Below are positions 1-7,724 of a stretch of DNA of 64,000 bases, one piece after another. The first letter of the stretch is position 1. The number at the start of each line of letters is the position of its first letter. Source of the DNA: JBIKWM01 sp044356305 (lineage in GTDB: Bacteria > Bacteroidota > Bacteroidia > UBA10329); NCBI GenBank assembly GCA_044356305.1, contig JBIKWM010000007.1:36559-100558 (forward strand). The letters are read 5' to 3'. The position numbers were made by a program, and so were the translations under genes. The notes beneath the pieces were generated by a model. It saw only the letters and a program-made list of their open reading frames with translations. It did not search any database and had not been told where the DNA came from.

Positions 1-155
1 ATGGCCATGCCTTTGTGCTGCTGCCCACCCGCACCGACTGCCGCGCCAGCGACCGCTGCGGCATACCCGAAAAACCCAAGGTGCAACTGGCCCAGCTGGG
101 CGCGCCACAGGCCGGGGCATCTTCCTGTTGCACACCGGGCGGGGGCTGCTGCTGA
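1..155 (+). CDS. DUF6428 family protein, C-terminal fragment (ars operon)
   Basis: The reading frame that begins at base 3 and stops at 153-155 gives the last 50 residues of a protein whose start lies outside the window. The visible part has a central Cys pair (TDCRASDRCGIPEKPK) and a Cys-rich tail (SSCCTPGGGCC). From memory this matches the C-terminus of the DUF6428 family, which sits between arsR and arsC in many flavobacterial arsenic operons. Its biochemical role is not established; the clustered cysteines suggest thiophilic metal or arsenite binding (inference). It is followed 3 bp later by a small membrane-protein gene and then arsC on the same strand. Confidence 0.6.
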   Translation, partial: GHAFVLLPTRTDCRASDRCGIPEKPKVQLAQLGAPQAGASSCCTPGGGCC

Positions 156-158
156 GCC

Positions 159-284
159 ATGATGGACTTCATTATCCGCCACCGCAAGCCCATCGTCATC
201 ACCACCGGGGTGGTGGTGCTGCAGCTGCTCTTCGGGTTCGACCCCAAGTTCTGCATCATCAACCTGCTGTGGCTGCTGGTATGA
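159..284 (+). CDS. 41-residue membrane protein of the ars operon
   Basis: A short frame from ATG at 159 to TGA at 282-284. The peptide has a basic N-terminus (MMDFIIRHRKPIVITTG) followed by one hydrophobic stretch to the end (about residues 12-41), so it is probably a single-pass inner-membrane miniprotein. Its stop overlaps the arsC start codon (ATGA at 281-284), and it begins 3 bp after the upstream Cys-rich gene, so it looks translationally coupled within the operon. I recall similar tiny frames in other Bacteroidota ars operons but know of no assigned function. It could be an accessory subunit for an arsenite transporter (speculative). Confidence 0.6.
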   Translation: MMDFIIRHRKPIVITTGVVVLQLLFGFDPKFCIINLLWLLV

Positions 285-700
285 GCGCCCCGCCCCGCAT
301 ACTGGTGCTGTGCACCGGCAACAGCTGCCGCAGCCAGATGGCCGAGGCCTACCTGCGCCACTTCGCGCAGGGCCGGGCCGAGGTGTACAGCGCAGGCGTA
401 GAGGCGCACGGCCTCAACCCCCGCGCGGTGCTTGTCATGCGCATGGACGGCCTCGACATAGGCCACCACACCTCAAAGACCGTTGACCAGCTGCCCCAGG
501 TGCCCTTTACGCACATCATAACCGTGTGCGACAACGCCCGCGAGCGCTGCCCCTACCTGCCCGGCCCCGCCCACCGCACCCACCACAGCTTTACTGACCC
601 CGCCCGCGCCACCGGCACCGAGGCCGAGGTGATGGCCGTGTTTGTGCAGGTGCGCGATGAGATAAAGGAATGGTGCAAAGGGTGGGTGGCGGAAATGTGA
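281..700 (+). CDS. arsC: arsenate reductase, low-molecular-weight phosphatase type
   Basis: A 139-residue protein of the low-molecular-weight tyrosine phosphatase fold. The P-loop CxxxxxR motif is visible near the N-terminus (LCTGNSCRSQMAEAY), and the downstream Cys pair (VCDNARERCPYLPG) matches the two cysteines that relay the disulfide in thioredoxin-coupled arsenate reductases. It would reduce arsenate to arsenite in the cytoplasm. The frame is open further upstream, but ATG 281 puts the P-loop at the usual distance from the start and overlaps the preceding stop, so it is preferred. A copy of the end of an unrelated glycosyltransferase gene begins 10 bp after its stop. Confidence 0.9.
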   Translation: MSAPPRILVLCTGNSCRSQMAEAYLRHFAQGRAEVYSAGVEAHGLNPRAVLVMRMDGLDIGHHTSKTVDQLPQVPFTHIITVCDNARERCPYLPGPAHRTHHSFTDPARATGTEAEVMAVFVQVRDEIKEWCKGWVAEM

Positions 701-710
701 TGAGGCCCGG

Positions 711-780
711 CCGCCCTTATGGCCTACACCCCCACCCCCGAGGACCGGGCATGGGAACTGGAGAGGTTCGGGGGGTGAAA
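711..780. repeat. 70-bp perfect inverted repeat, copy 1
   Basis: These 70 bases are identical, in opposite orientation, to 24671-24740, where they form the last 22 or so codons, the stop codon and 2-3 bases beyond of a family 2 glycosyltransferase gene. Here the same piece lies 10 bp after arsC with no upstream part of that gene, so it is a detached gene end. Similarity stops abruptly on both sides. Confidence 0.9.
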
Positions 781-805
781 AGCTTGAGGCGGGAGAAGAT
801 TGGGC

Positions 806-1693
806 TTATTGAATGAGTTTCCAAGTCAGGAACTTTCCGAATCCATCCATGTCGGGAAACAGAGACATGCTGTTAATCCCGATCTTGTTCAGTTCATTGA
901 GAATATCGCCTTTTTTTTCGGCTGAAATGGAAAAATTCATCACTGAATCTGACTTAACGCTAGAATGTTCTGTCCCAAGCTCGATTGCCAGTTCGCTATT
1001 GTCGAAGAAGTAGAATAACCCGATTTGGGCCTGAATACGGCTATCCATGATGGGCGGTGCTATGAACAATGATCTCTTAAGATCATAGGGATCCCAAAGC
1101 TGAGAACGGGTGGGAGTAATGTTGCTCAAATTCTGAGAGGATATCACATCATATGATATCAGGTTAAAGCTCTTATCCGCTTTTATTACTTCTGAGCCAT
1201 CCCATGGTTGTTCCTTGATTGGTATCGCAATTACCCTACCGTCCAACTTGGGATTCTCATTTACCGCAAAGTATAGGGCAACAAGCGGATTTCTTGAAAA
1301 GTCCAACAAACTGGTCGGTGCCCCGTGATGCTGTGCAATGAACAGCTCCATCCACTGCTTATTCAATAGGTTCTCTGGTAGATGCTGCGAGTTGCCATAA
1401 ATGGGCAGATGCACATGCAAATAATCTCGAAGAAGTCTGAGACGTTTTATAGCATCTTCTGCTGTGGCAATTTTGTTTGTCTTTGCAGAGCGGGCAATTT
1501 TCGGAACCATCGGGTAGCTTGAATCTGAGACGCCCCGGAACACATAACGGACTTCCACTTGGTCCGAATTAAATTTCGAATCTATTTTTTTCTGAGTCTC
1601 TCTAAGATTCCATTTGATAAGGTCGGTGATTGTTTTAATTCGAATAGGTTTCATTGAATCGGAATTTGGTGACGAGCGAAAATAGACCATCAT
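806..1693 (-). CDS. FRG domain-containing protein
   Basis: A 295-residue protein. The FRG signature is clear: residues around VRYVFRGVSDSSYPMVPKI, then WMELFIAQHHGAPTSLLDFS and NPLVALYFAV, then a conserved domain end. The domain is named for a Phe-Arg-Gly motif (seen here as FRG) and has unknown biochemical activity; it is often found in accessory and defence-associated regions. The gene is visibly AT-rich compared with its neighbours, which points to recent transfer. The start could be either of two ATGs at 1693/1690 or the internal ATG at 1654 (MKPIRIKT); a box close to the -7 consensus (TTAGTTTG) 11 bp upstream favours the long form. Confidence 0.75.
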   Translation of the reverse strand: MMVYFRSSPNSDSMKPIRIKTITDLIKWNLRETQKKIDSKFNSDQVEVRYVFRGVSDSSYPMVPKIARSAKTNKIATAEDAIKRLRLLRDYLHVHLPIYGNSQHLPENLLNKQWMELFIAQHHGAPTSLLDFSRNPLVALYFAVNENPKLDGRVIAIPIKEQPWDGSEVIKADKSFNLISYDVISSQNLSNITPTRSQLWDPYDLKRSLFIAPPIMDSRIQAQIGLFYFFDNSELAIELGTEHSSVKSDSVMNFSISAEKKGDILNELNKIGINSMSLFPDMDGFGKFLTWKLIQ

Positions 1694-1720
1694 CCTCGCC
1701 CCTCAAACTAACAGCTCCCC

Positions 1721-1927
1721 TCACCCCACATTAAACAGCGCCCTTTTCACGGGTTCGTTGATGAAGGCCACATCGGCAGCGGCATTCACCTTCTGCACAT
1801 GGGCCCACATGGTGTTGCGCAGTTGGTTGCGCTGGTAGGTGAGGTAGATGCTCTCGCCCTTGTAGGCCTCGTGGTCCAGTTCGGCATCGAGGACTCGACA
1901 GGGCTGTTTGTTCATCCTGTTCGCCAT
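1721..1927 (-). pseudogene. remnant of an unrecognised gene (C-terminal part)
   Basis: A 68-codon frame of GC-rich, protein-like sequence (for example YKGESIYLTYQRNQLRNTMW and VNAAADVAFINEPVKRALF). It has no credible N-terminal domain and looks like the end of a longer protein whose beginning was lost or replaced by the adjacent 21-bp-period array. I cannot assign a family. It could also be a genuine short gene with the array as its leader, the same arrangement seen at 24239-24521. Confidence 0.4.
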
Positions 1928-1964
1928 AACTGCTCAGCACTGGGACATTACACCCGATTGCTAG

Positions 1965-2206
1965 CAAATATGGGCACGGGCATTGTCTTAACTGATATGG
2001 GCAAAGTCTTAACTGACATGGGCGATGTCATAACCGATATGGGCAAAGTCTTAACCGATGCGGGCAAAGTCCTAACTGATATGGGCAATGTCTTAACCGA
2101 TGCGGGCAAAGTCTTAACTGACATGGGTAAAGTCTTAACTGAAATGGGTAAAGTCTTAACCGACATGGGCAAAGTCTTAACTGACATGGGCAAAGTCTTA
2201 ACTGCG
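1965..2206 (-). repeat. 21-bp-period tandem array 1
   Basis: Ten clear consecutive units from 1986, consensus tcttaactgacatgggcaaag on the + strand, plus decayed ends. Units differ at a few positions but the spacing stays exactly 21. On the minus strand, which is the strand of the adjacent remnant, the array is an uninterrupted frame of heptads (VKTLPMS, VKTLPIS, VKTLPAS). There are no unique spacers, so it is not a CRISPR. Confidence 0.95.
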
Positions 2207-2246
2207 TTTAATAGATACCGCATCACGATGAAGAGATGTCCCGCCT

Positions 2247-2267
2247 CAGTTAGGACTTTGCCCATCG
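2247..2267. repeat. inverted single copy of the array 1 unit
   Basis: Bases 2247-2267 are the reverse complement of one array 1 unit (reverse strand reads cgatgggcaaagtcctaactg). It lies about 40 bp beyond the array's last unit, so any array unit could pair with it to form a long hairpin. Confidence 0.8.
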
Positions 2268-2480
2268 CGTTTGACGCCCCGGATACGACCGGGAGGGTGG
2301 CACCCACAACAACTATAATGAGATACCCTACGACCCCGCCCTCGCGCGCTACCCGCCAGTGATTCCTTCTTTGCCTCCGGCATCCTGAACCTCGAACGCC
2401 CCGCCCCCCCCCCCGCGGAGCATGCTGCATATTCCCCCGCGCCCGTCATTTACCTTCGCGGCCCTCAATAAAAAAGACCC
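2268..2480. other. intergenic region with C11 tract upstream of pruA
   Basis: Apart from a short protein-like stretch near 2290-2345 (HNNYNEIPYDPALARYP on +) that I read as decayed coding sequence, the region holds an 11-base C run at 2404-2414 and the likely pruA promoter. No intact gene is seen. Confidence 0.5.
2451..2458 (+). promoter_or_regulatory. probable pruA -7 box (TACCTTCG)
   Basis: TACCTTCG is one base off the Bacteroidota -7 consensus TAnnTTTG and lies 22 bp before the pruA ATG. The identical octamer, with similar flanks, precedes valS, where a TTG is found at the correct -33 spacing. Here the -33 position has only TTC. Confidence 0.45.
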
Positions 2481-4112
2481 ATGCCCAAAGGAACATATCA
2501 GGTGCCCCCGGCCAAGAACGAGCCGGTGCTCAATTACGCCCCCGGCAGCCCCGAGCGGGCGGCCGTGAAGCAGGTATTGGCCCAATTGAGCGCCCAGCAG
2601 TGGGATGTGCCGATGCACATAGGCGGGCAGGAGGTGCGCACGGGCAAGCTGGTGCGCATGGCCCCCCCGCACGACCACGGACATACGCTTGGCCACTTCC
2701 ACCGGGGCGATGCCGCGCATGTGCAGATGGCCATAGATGCGGCCCTGGCGGCCAGACCGGCCTGGGAGGCCATGGCGTGGGAGCACCGTGCGGCCATTTT
2801 CCTGAAGGCGGCCGATCTGCTGGCCGGCCCCTACCGCGCCCGCATGAACGCGGCCACCATGCTGTGCCAGAGCAAGAACATCTTTCAGGCCGAGATAGAC
2901 GCGGTGTGCGAGTTCTGCGATTTCCTGCGTTTCAACGTGGAGTTCATGACGCAGATCTATGCGCAGCAGCCGCCCATCAGCCCGGCCCTGACGTGGAACC
3001 GGCTGGAGCAGCGGCCCCTGGAGGGGTTCGTGTTCGCCCTCACCCCGTTCAACTTCACGAGCATTGCGGGCAATCTGCCCAGCGCACCGGCCCTGATGGG
3101 CAACACGGTGGTGTGGAAGCCGGCCGACACCCAGGTGTACTCGGCACAGGTGATCATGGAGGTGTTCAGGGAGGCGGGCCTGCCCGATGGGGTGATCAAC
3201 CTGGTGTATGTGAGCGGGCCGGTGGCAGGCGATGTGATATTCAAACACCGCGATTTTGCAGGCATACACTTCACAGGCAGCACGGGGGTGTTCCAGAACG
3301 TGTGGAAGACAATAGGCGACAACATTTACAACTACCGAAGCTACCCGCGCATAGTGGGCGAAACGGGCGGTAAGGACTTTGTGGTGGCCCACCCGAGTGC
3401 CGATGCCAAGGCCCTGAGCACGGCCCTTGTGCGGGGCGCGTTCGAGTTTCAGGGGCAGAAGTGCAGCGCGGCCAGCCGGGCATACATACCCAGCAACCTG
3501 TGGGATGCGGTGAGGGCCGACATCAAGGCCGACCTGGCCTCGTTCAGGATGGGCGACCCGAAGGATTTCCGCAACTTCATCAACGCGGTGATAGATGAGC
3601 GCTCGTTCGATAAGATAGCCAGCTACATAGACCGCGCCCGGGCCGATGGGCAGGAGATACTGTGCGGGGGCGGCTACGACAAGAGCAAGGGCTACTTCAT
3701 TGAGCCCACAGTGATCGTGACCAAGGACCCGCAATACGTGACCATGTGCGAGGAGATTTTCGGGCCCGTGCTAACCATCTATGTGTACGATGAGCAGAGG
3801 TGGGATGAGACGCTCACCCTGGTAGATACCACCTCGCCCTATGCGCTAACGGGGGCCGTGTTCGCGCAGGACCGCGCGGCCATTGAACATGCCACCCGCA
3901 GGCTGGTGAATGCAGCGGGCAATTTCTACATCAACGACAAGCCCACGGGGGCTGTGGTGGGTCAGCAGCCGTTTGGCGGAGCGCGCGGCAGCGGCACCAA
4001 CGACAAGGCCGGAAGCATGATTAACCTACTGCGGTGGGTGAGCCCACGCACCATGAAGGAGAACTTCGTGCCGCCCAAGGATTACCGCTACCCCTTCATG
4101 GCGGAGGAGTGA
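2481..4112 (+). CDS. pruA: L-glutamate gamma-semialdehyde dehydrogenase (P5C dehydrogenase)
   Basis: A 543-residue NAD-dependent aldehyde dehydrogenase that oxidises glutamate semialdehyde / pyrroline-5-carboxylate to glutamate, the second step of proline breakdown. It has the aldehyde dehydrogenase core: FALTPFNFTSIAGNLP and GNTVVWKPAD for cofactor binding, FTGST, the Glu region VGETGGKDFVV, the catalytic Cys in FQGQKCSAASRAY, and EEIFGPVLT near the end. Length and motifs match the stand-alone eukaryotic/Bacteroidota P5CDH type (not fused to proline dehydrogenase). The long frame opposite this gene is a GC-rich shadow. Confidence 0.95.
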   Translation: MPKGTYQVPPAKNEPVLNYAPGSPERAAVKQVLAQLSAQQWDVPMHIGGQEVRTGKLVRMAPPHDHGHTLGHFHRGDAAHVQMAIDAALAARPAWEAMAWEHRAAIFLKAADLLAGPYRARMNAATMLCQSKNIFQAEIDAVCEFCDFLRFNVEFMTQIYAQQPPISPALTWNRLEQRPLEGFVFALTPFNFTSIAGNLPSAPALMGNTVVWKPADTQVYSAQVIMEVFREAGLPDGVINLVYVSGPVAGDVIFKHRDFAGIHFTGSTGVFQNVWKTIGDNIYNYRSYPRIVGETGGKDFVVAHPSADAKALSTALVRGAFEFQGQKCSAASRAYIPSNLWDAVRADIKADLASFRMGDPKDFRNFINAVIDERSFDKIASYIDRARADGQEILCGGGYDKSKGYFIEPTVIVTKDPQYVTMCEEIFGPVLTIYVYDEQRWDETLTLVDTTSPYALTGAVFAQDRAAIEHATRRLVNAAGNFYINDKPTGAVVGQQPFGGARGSGTNDKAGSMINLLRWVSPRTMKENFVPPKDYRYPFMAEE

Positions 4113-4127
4113 GGGCGTTGTGAATCG

Positions 4128-4235
4128 TCTTAAAAACACGAATTGAACGCGGATTCCGCGGATTGAACGGATCTGAACGGATTTCTTTTTTTATCCGTGA
4201 GAATCAGCCCGCTCAGCTTGATCCGTGTTCCCCTG
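4128..4235. repeat. dispersed intergenic repeat (atccgtg type)
   Basis: The stretch contains direct repeats built on gcggatt / aacggat (positions about 4150-4190) followed by a T run and atccgtgagaatcag ... tgatccgtgttcccc. I recall very similar intergenic elements scattered in Bacteroidota genomes, but no second copy is in this window. It sits between the convergent pruA and methyltransferase genes and may act as a weak terminator (cggat / atccg pairing around the T run). Confidence 0.45.
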
Positions 4236-4269
4236 CCTTCTCCATGGTGACACGCGATGGATTGCGACT

Positions 4270-5586
4270 CTACAGCCCCGGCAGCACCACATCCTCCAGG
4301 CGCATCTTCCTGTCGCGAATGCGCAGCGGGGCCGGATAGAGGTTGTTCCAGCGGTTGCCGGCCCCTTTCACCAGTCCGAGGCGCAGGCCCTGATAGGATA
4401 CGGTGGCGTAGTCGCGGGCCGATTGCGCCCGCAGCGGTTCGCCCCGTAGGTAGGCTATGGCATCGCCCAGTGCGAGGGTCACATCTGGCAGACTGATCGC
4501 AGCCGCTGTGCTGAGGGCCAGGGCATGGGTGGGCGCCTCGTGTCCGCGCTCGGTGTGGGCCACTTCGGTGCCGAGCCGGATCTGCCTCACCTCGGGCGCG
4601 AGCCTGTCAGAAAGTTCAGAGATCCCTTTGGTGATGATGGACCGGCCCTGATGGTCCTTTATCTCGATCAGATCAGATCCATTTTTATCGCGCTCTTCCG
4701 ATCTGCCTTCCTTTTTCATCAACGAAAGAAAAAAGCCCTCGCCTTTGGTGCGATGTGGCATGAAGCGATAGCCCCTTGCACCTCCCACTTCCACCTCGGT
4801 GACACCCCACGTGGGTTGAAGTGGGATGGGGACGGGAATGGCTCCGAACTCTGTCGTCATCCACCCAAGGTTCTCCTCATTCTCTACCCCGTTGAAGGTG
4901 CATGTGCTGTAAATGAGATGGCCACCGGGGGCCAGACACTCCCATGCGTGGGTCAGGATGTCACGCTGCCTGACGGCACAGCCCCTTACCGCCTCTTGGC
5001 TCCAATGGGCAGCGGCCTCGGGCTCGCGCCTGATGAGGCCCTCACCGCTGCATGGCGCATCCACCATCACAAGGTCAAACAGTTCGCCATTCCTTGCAAA
5101 TGCCTCGGCCGGGGCCGATGTCACCATCACATTGGCATGTCCCCAGCGCGTCAGGTTGTCGCACAGGGGCAGGGTTCGGCTGCGCACCACCTCATTGCTC
5201 ACAAGGGCCGCACCGGGGCCGAGCAGCGATAGCAGGTGTGTGCTCTTGCCACCAGGGGCCGCGCAGAGGTCAAGCGCCACCGCATCGGACCCTATCAGCC
5301 CGGCTGCTGCCATGGCCTGCTCAACGAACATCGAACTGGCCTCCTGCACATAATAGGCCCCTGCATGGTGCAGCGGGTCGAATGTGAAATGCGGCCTCAT
5401 GGGCAGGTACAGGCCATGTCGGCACCATGGAATCTCGGGCAGGTGAGACCGATGCTCCTTTCTTTTTGCCGGATTGAGTCTGATGCTCACGGGCGGGATC
5501 TCCGCATGGGCAACCATAAAGGCCGTTCTGTCCTCTGCGCTCAGCCCGGGCACCCCTGCGGCCACCTTATGCAGCACCGTTTCCAT
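4270..5586 (-). CDS. RsmF/NSUN-family RNA (cytosine-C5) methyltransferase
   Basis: A 438-residue SAM-dependent methyltransferase of the NOL1/NOP2/Sun class. The SAM-binding motif is LDLCAAPGGKSTHLLSLL; the two catalytic cysteines are in VDAPCSGEG and YSTCTFN, as expected for m5C enzymes. The N-terminal region (HAGAYYVQEASSMFVEQ) and a C-terminal PUA-like part (around SARDYATVSYQGLRLGLVKG) match RsmF-type 16S rRNA methyltransferases. It modifies rRNA or tRNA in the cytoplasm; the exact site cannot be read from sequence. It follows the histidine kinase gene by 9 bp and is probably co-transcribed with it. Confidence 0.88.
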   Translation of the reverse strand: METVLHKVAAGVPGLSAEDRTAFMVAHAEIPPVSIRLNPAKRKEHRSHLPEIPWCRHGLYLPMRPHFTFDPLHHAGAYYVQEASSMFVEQAMAAAGLIGSDAVALDLCAAPGGKSTHLLSLLGPGAALVSNEVVRSRTLPLCDNLTRWGHANVMVTSAPAEAFARNGELFDLVMVDAPCSGEGLIRREPEAAAHWSQEAVRGCAVRQRDILTHAWECLAPGGHLIYSTCTFNGVENEENLGWMTTEFGAIPVPIPLQPTWGVTEVEVGGARGYRFMPHRTKGEGFFLSLMKKEGRSEERDKNGSDLIEIKDHQGRSIITKGISELSDRLAPEVRQIRLGTEVAHTERGHEAPTHALALSTAAAISLPDVTLALGDAIAYLRGEPLRAQSARDYATVSYQGLRLGLVKGAGNRWNNLYPAPLRIRDRKMRLEDVVLPGL

Positions 5587-5595
5587 ACCTCTAGG

Positions 5596-6966
5596 TCAGG
5601 CGGTATGTACCGGCATTATCACCGTCACTTTGGTGCCCTGGTTCACCACCGATTGAATATCGAAACTGCCATCGTGCAGCTCTACAATGCGCTTCACCAT
5701 GCTAAGGCCCAGGCCGTGGCCGCGCACATTGGTCGTGTTCGACCCACGGAAAAATGGCTCAGTGATGGTCTTAAGATCCTCGGCCGGTATGCCTATGCCA
5801 TCGTCCACAACCCGCATTGCCACCATTTTGCCGTCTGTGGCCAGGCTCACTGTCACCCGGTGATCAGCCGAATACTTACACGCATTGTCCATCAGGTTCA
5901 GCAGCACAGTGCGTATGAGCTGGTCGTTGCCGAATATGTTGTAGGCATCGGGTTCATCGGTCTCAGCCATGTTCACATGCACCTTGTAGGTGGGGTGAAG
6001 TTTCAGCAGTTCGGTGCGTGCGCTCCACACGGCCTCATCGATGCGCAGCACCTCAAAATCGCGGATGATGCCAGCGCTTCCCGTTTGCGCCAGAATCAAT
6101 AGACGGTTGGTCATCACACTCAGGGCGCGGAGGTCATCGAGCACGCTTGCCACCGTTTCGCGATACTGGTTAAGGTCGCGCTCGCGCATCAGTAGCACCT
6201 CCATCTGGCCCGAAATGGCCGTGAGGGGTGTGCGCAGTTCGTGCGATGCATTGGCTATGAACTGCCTCTGATTCCTGAACGATGATTCGAGCCTCACCAA
6301 AAGGTCATTGAAAGAATGTGCGAGCTGGGCCACCTCATCCTTGCCGTTGCCCTCGTCCACACGGTTGGCCAGGGTGGCCTCGTCAAGCGATTTGACCTGT
6401 TTTACCAGCGCCTGCACCGGTTCCAGGGCTCTGCGGGCATAGATCCTTCCTAGAAAGAGCATGATGAAGACCGCTATGACATCGGTGATGAGCAGCATGC
6501 GCAGCAGGTTCGTCTGTTTACGGTTGCCATATATGTCCCTGGCATGGACGAAAATCATGTAGTCCTTATTCGCCAAGTGATATAGCAGCCCCAGACCCTC
6601 ATTCTCCCCTATCCGAAATCGGTAGGCCCTTTCCTGCTTCACCCTGTCAATGAGCTCAGGACCCAGTTCAATTTCGGCATAGCGGCCAGTCTTATAAAGT
6701 TCACGGCCCCGGTGGTCGAGCATCAGCAACCCTTCATCAATCAGCCGAACAGGGGTGGTGCGCTCAATTTTTTGAAGCAGGGCCTCGTCCACCTCGTCCA
6801 CCTGCAACAGTATCTGAGCGGTGTTCTCCGCCCTTTGTGTCATGCGGCCATAGAACTCTTCGCGCCTGAACACACCGCTCTGAATATAAATGGCCAGCGA
6901 TGTGGCTCCCAGCATGAGCGAGGCCAGCATGACGAATTGCAGCGTCAGCCTCGCCTTTATCGTCAT
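5596..6966 (-). CDS. sensor histidine kinase
   Basis: A 456-residue membrane kinase. A first hydrophobic segment at about residues 9-28, a periplasmic sensor of about 125 residues and a second membrane segment near 155-175 (LLITDVIAVFIMLFLGRIYA) are followed by HAMP. The phospho-acceptor His is in ANASHELRTPLTAISGQ, and the ATPase motifs are NLMDNACKYS, VVDDGIGIP and GHGLGLSMV. It would autophosphorylate and pass the phosphate to the response regulator encoded just upstream, whose stop overlaps this start codon (6963-6966). The periplasmic sensor is not a recognised ligand-binding domain, so the signal is unknown. Confidence 0.93.
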   Translation of the reverse strand: MTIKARLTLQFVMLASLMLGATSLAIYIQSGVFRREEFYGRMTQRAENTAQILLQVDEVDEALLQKIERTTPVRLIDEGLLMLDHRGRELYKTGRYAEIELGPELIDRVKQERAYRFRIGENEGLGLLYHLANKDYMIFVHARDIYGNRKQTNLLRMLLITDVIAVFIMLFLGRIYARRALEPVQALVKQVKSLDEATLANRVDEGNGKDEVAQLAHSFNDLLVRLESSFRNQRQFIANASHELRTPLTAISGQMEVLLMRERDLNQYRETVASVLDDLRALSVMTNRLLILAQTGSAGIIRDFEVLRIDEAVWSARTELLKLHPTYKVHVNMAETDEPDAYNIFGNDQLIRTVLLNLMDNACKYSADHRVTVSLATDGKMVAMRVVDDGIGIPAEDLKTITEPFFRGSNTTNVRGHGLGLSMVKRIVELHDGSFDIQSVVNQGTKVTVIMPVHTA

Positions 6967-7643
6967 CGCTCGGTCTCCAGGATATAGCCGTGGCCCACGC
7001 GGGTATGTATCAGCTTATTCGGGAAATCGCGGTCCACTTTCTTGCGCAATATGTTCACGTACACATCCACAATGTTGGTGCCTGTGTCAAAGTTCACGTC
7101 CCACACGTGCTCCGATATCTCTGCGCGGCTCAGCACCCGTTCGGGGTTGCTCATCATGTATTCGAGCAGGCTGAATTCTTTGGCAGTGAGCAATATCTCG
7201 TGCCCGCCCCTGATGGCCACTTTTCGCGACCGGTCCAGCTCAATATCAGCATATTTCAGGTTGATGTTGGCCTTGGCCCCTGTCACTGTCCTCCGGCTCA
7301 GCGAGCGGATGCGTGCCAGCAGCTCCTGAAATTCGAAGGGTTTCACGATGTAATCATCGGCCCCCGCATCCAGTCCGGTCACCTTGTCGCCCACGGTGCC
7401 CAATGCAGAGAGCATCAGGATGGGAACATCGGGTTTCTCTTGCCTGATGGCTCTGCATACCTCAGTGCCGTTCATGATCGGTAGGATCACATCGAGCATG
7501 ATCAGATCATAGGTATTCTGCAGCCCCAGTTCTCTCCCGCGTTCGCCTTCATTGGCCACATCCACATCGTGGCCGCTCTCGCGCAGACCCTGCTCAATGA
7601 AGGCCGCCACCTTCGGCTCATCTTCTACAACCAGTATTCTCAT
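6963..7643 (-). CDS. OmpR-family response regulator
   Basis: A 226-residue two-domain regulator. The receiver domain has the acidic pair VVEDEP, the phospho-Asp in YDLIMLDVILP and the Lys in IVKPFEFQEL. The C-terminal winged helix carries LTAKEFSLLEYMMSNPERVLSR and ends VYVNILRKKVD ... TRVGHGYIL, typical of OmpR/PhoB DNA-binding domains. It is the first gene of a pair with the kinase and probably regulates its own operon. Target genes cannot be inferred here. Confidence 0.95.
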   Translation of the reverse strand: MRILVVEDEPKVAAFIEQGLRESGHDVDVANEGERGRELGLQNTYDLIMLDVILPIMNGTEVCRAIRQEKPDVPILMLSALGTVGDKVTGLDAGADDYIVKPFEFQELLARIRSLSRRTVTGAKANINLKYADIELDRSRKVAIRGGHEILLTAKEFSLLEYMMSNPERVLSRAEISEHVWDVNFDTGTNIVDVYVNILRKKVDRDFPNKLIHTRVGHGYILETER

Positions 7644-7724
7644 GGCACTAATGGGTTCGATGCCGCAAAGTTCCTGCGCACGTTCATTGCATCCGTGAAC
7701 AGCGCATGAAGATACACAGCAGAG

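Noticed and set aside
806..1693. Defence island around the FRG gene
   Set aside because: No other defence-related genes flank it; neighbours are ars genes and repeats.
1965..2206. Possible CRISPR array
   Set aside because: Units are contiguous with no unique spacers, and no cas genes are present; the same applies to the arrays at 24291 and 59373.
1799..2362. 187-codon + strand protein spanning array 1
   Set aside because: The frame is open because a 21-bp period preserves phase; its ends are unlike coding sequence. It is kept only as part of the array observation.
2349..3734. 461-codon frame antisense to pruA
   Set aside because: It mirrors a GC-rich coding sequence, has no motif and no promoter; pruA motifs are complete on the other strand.
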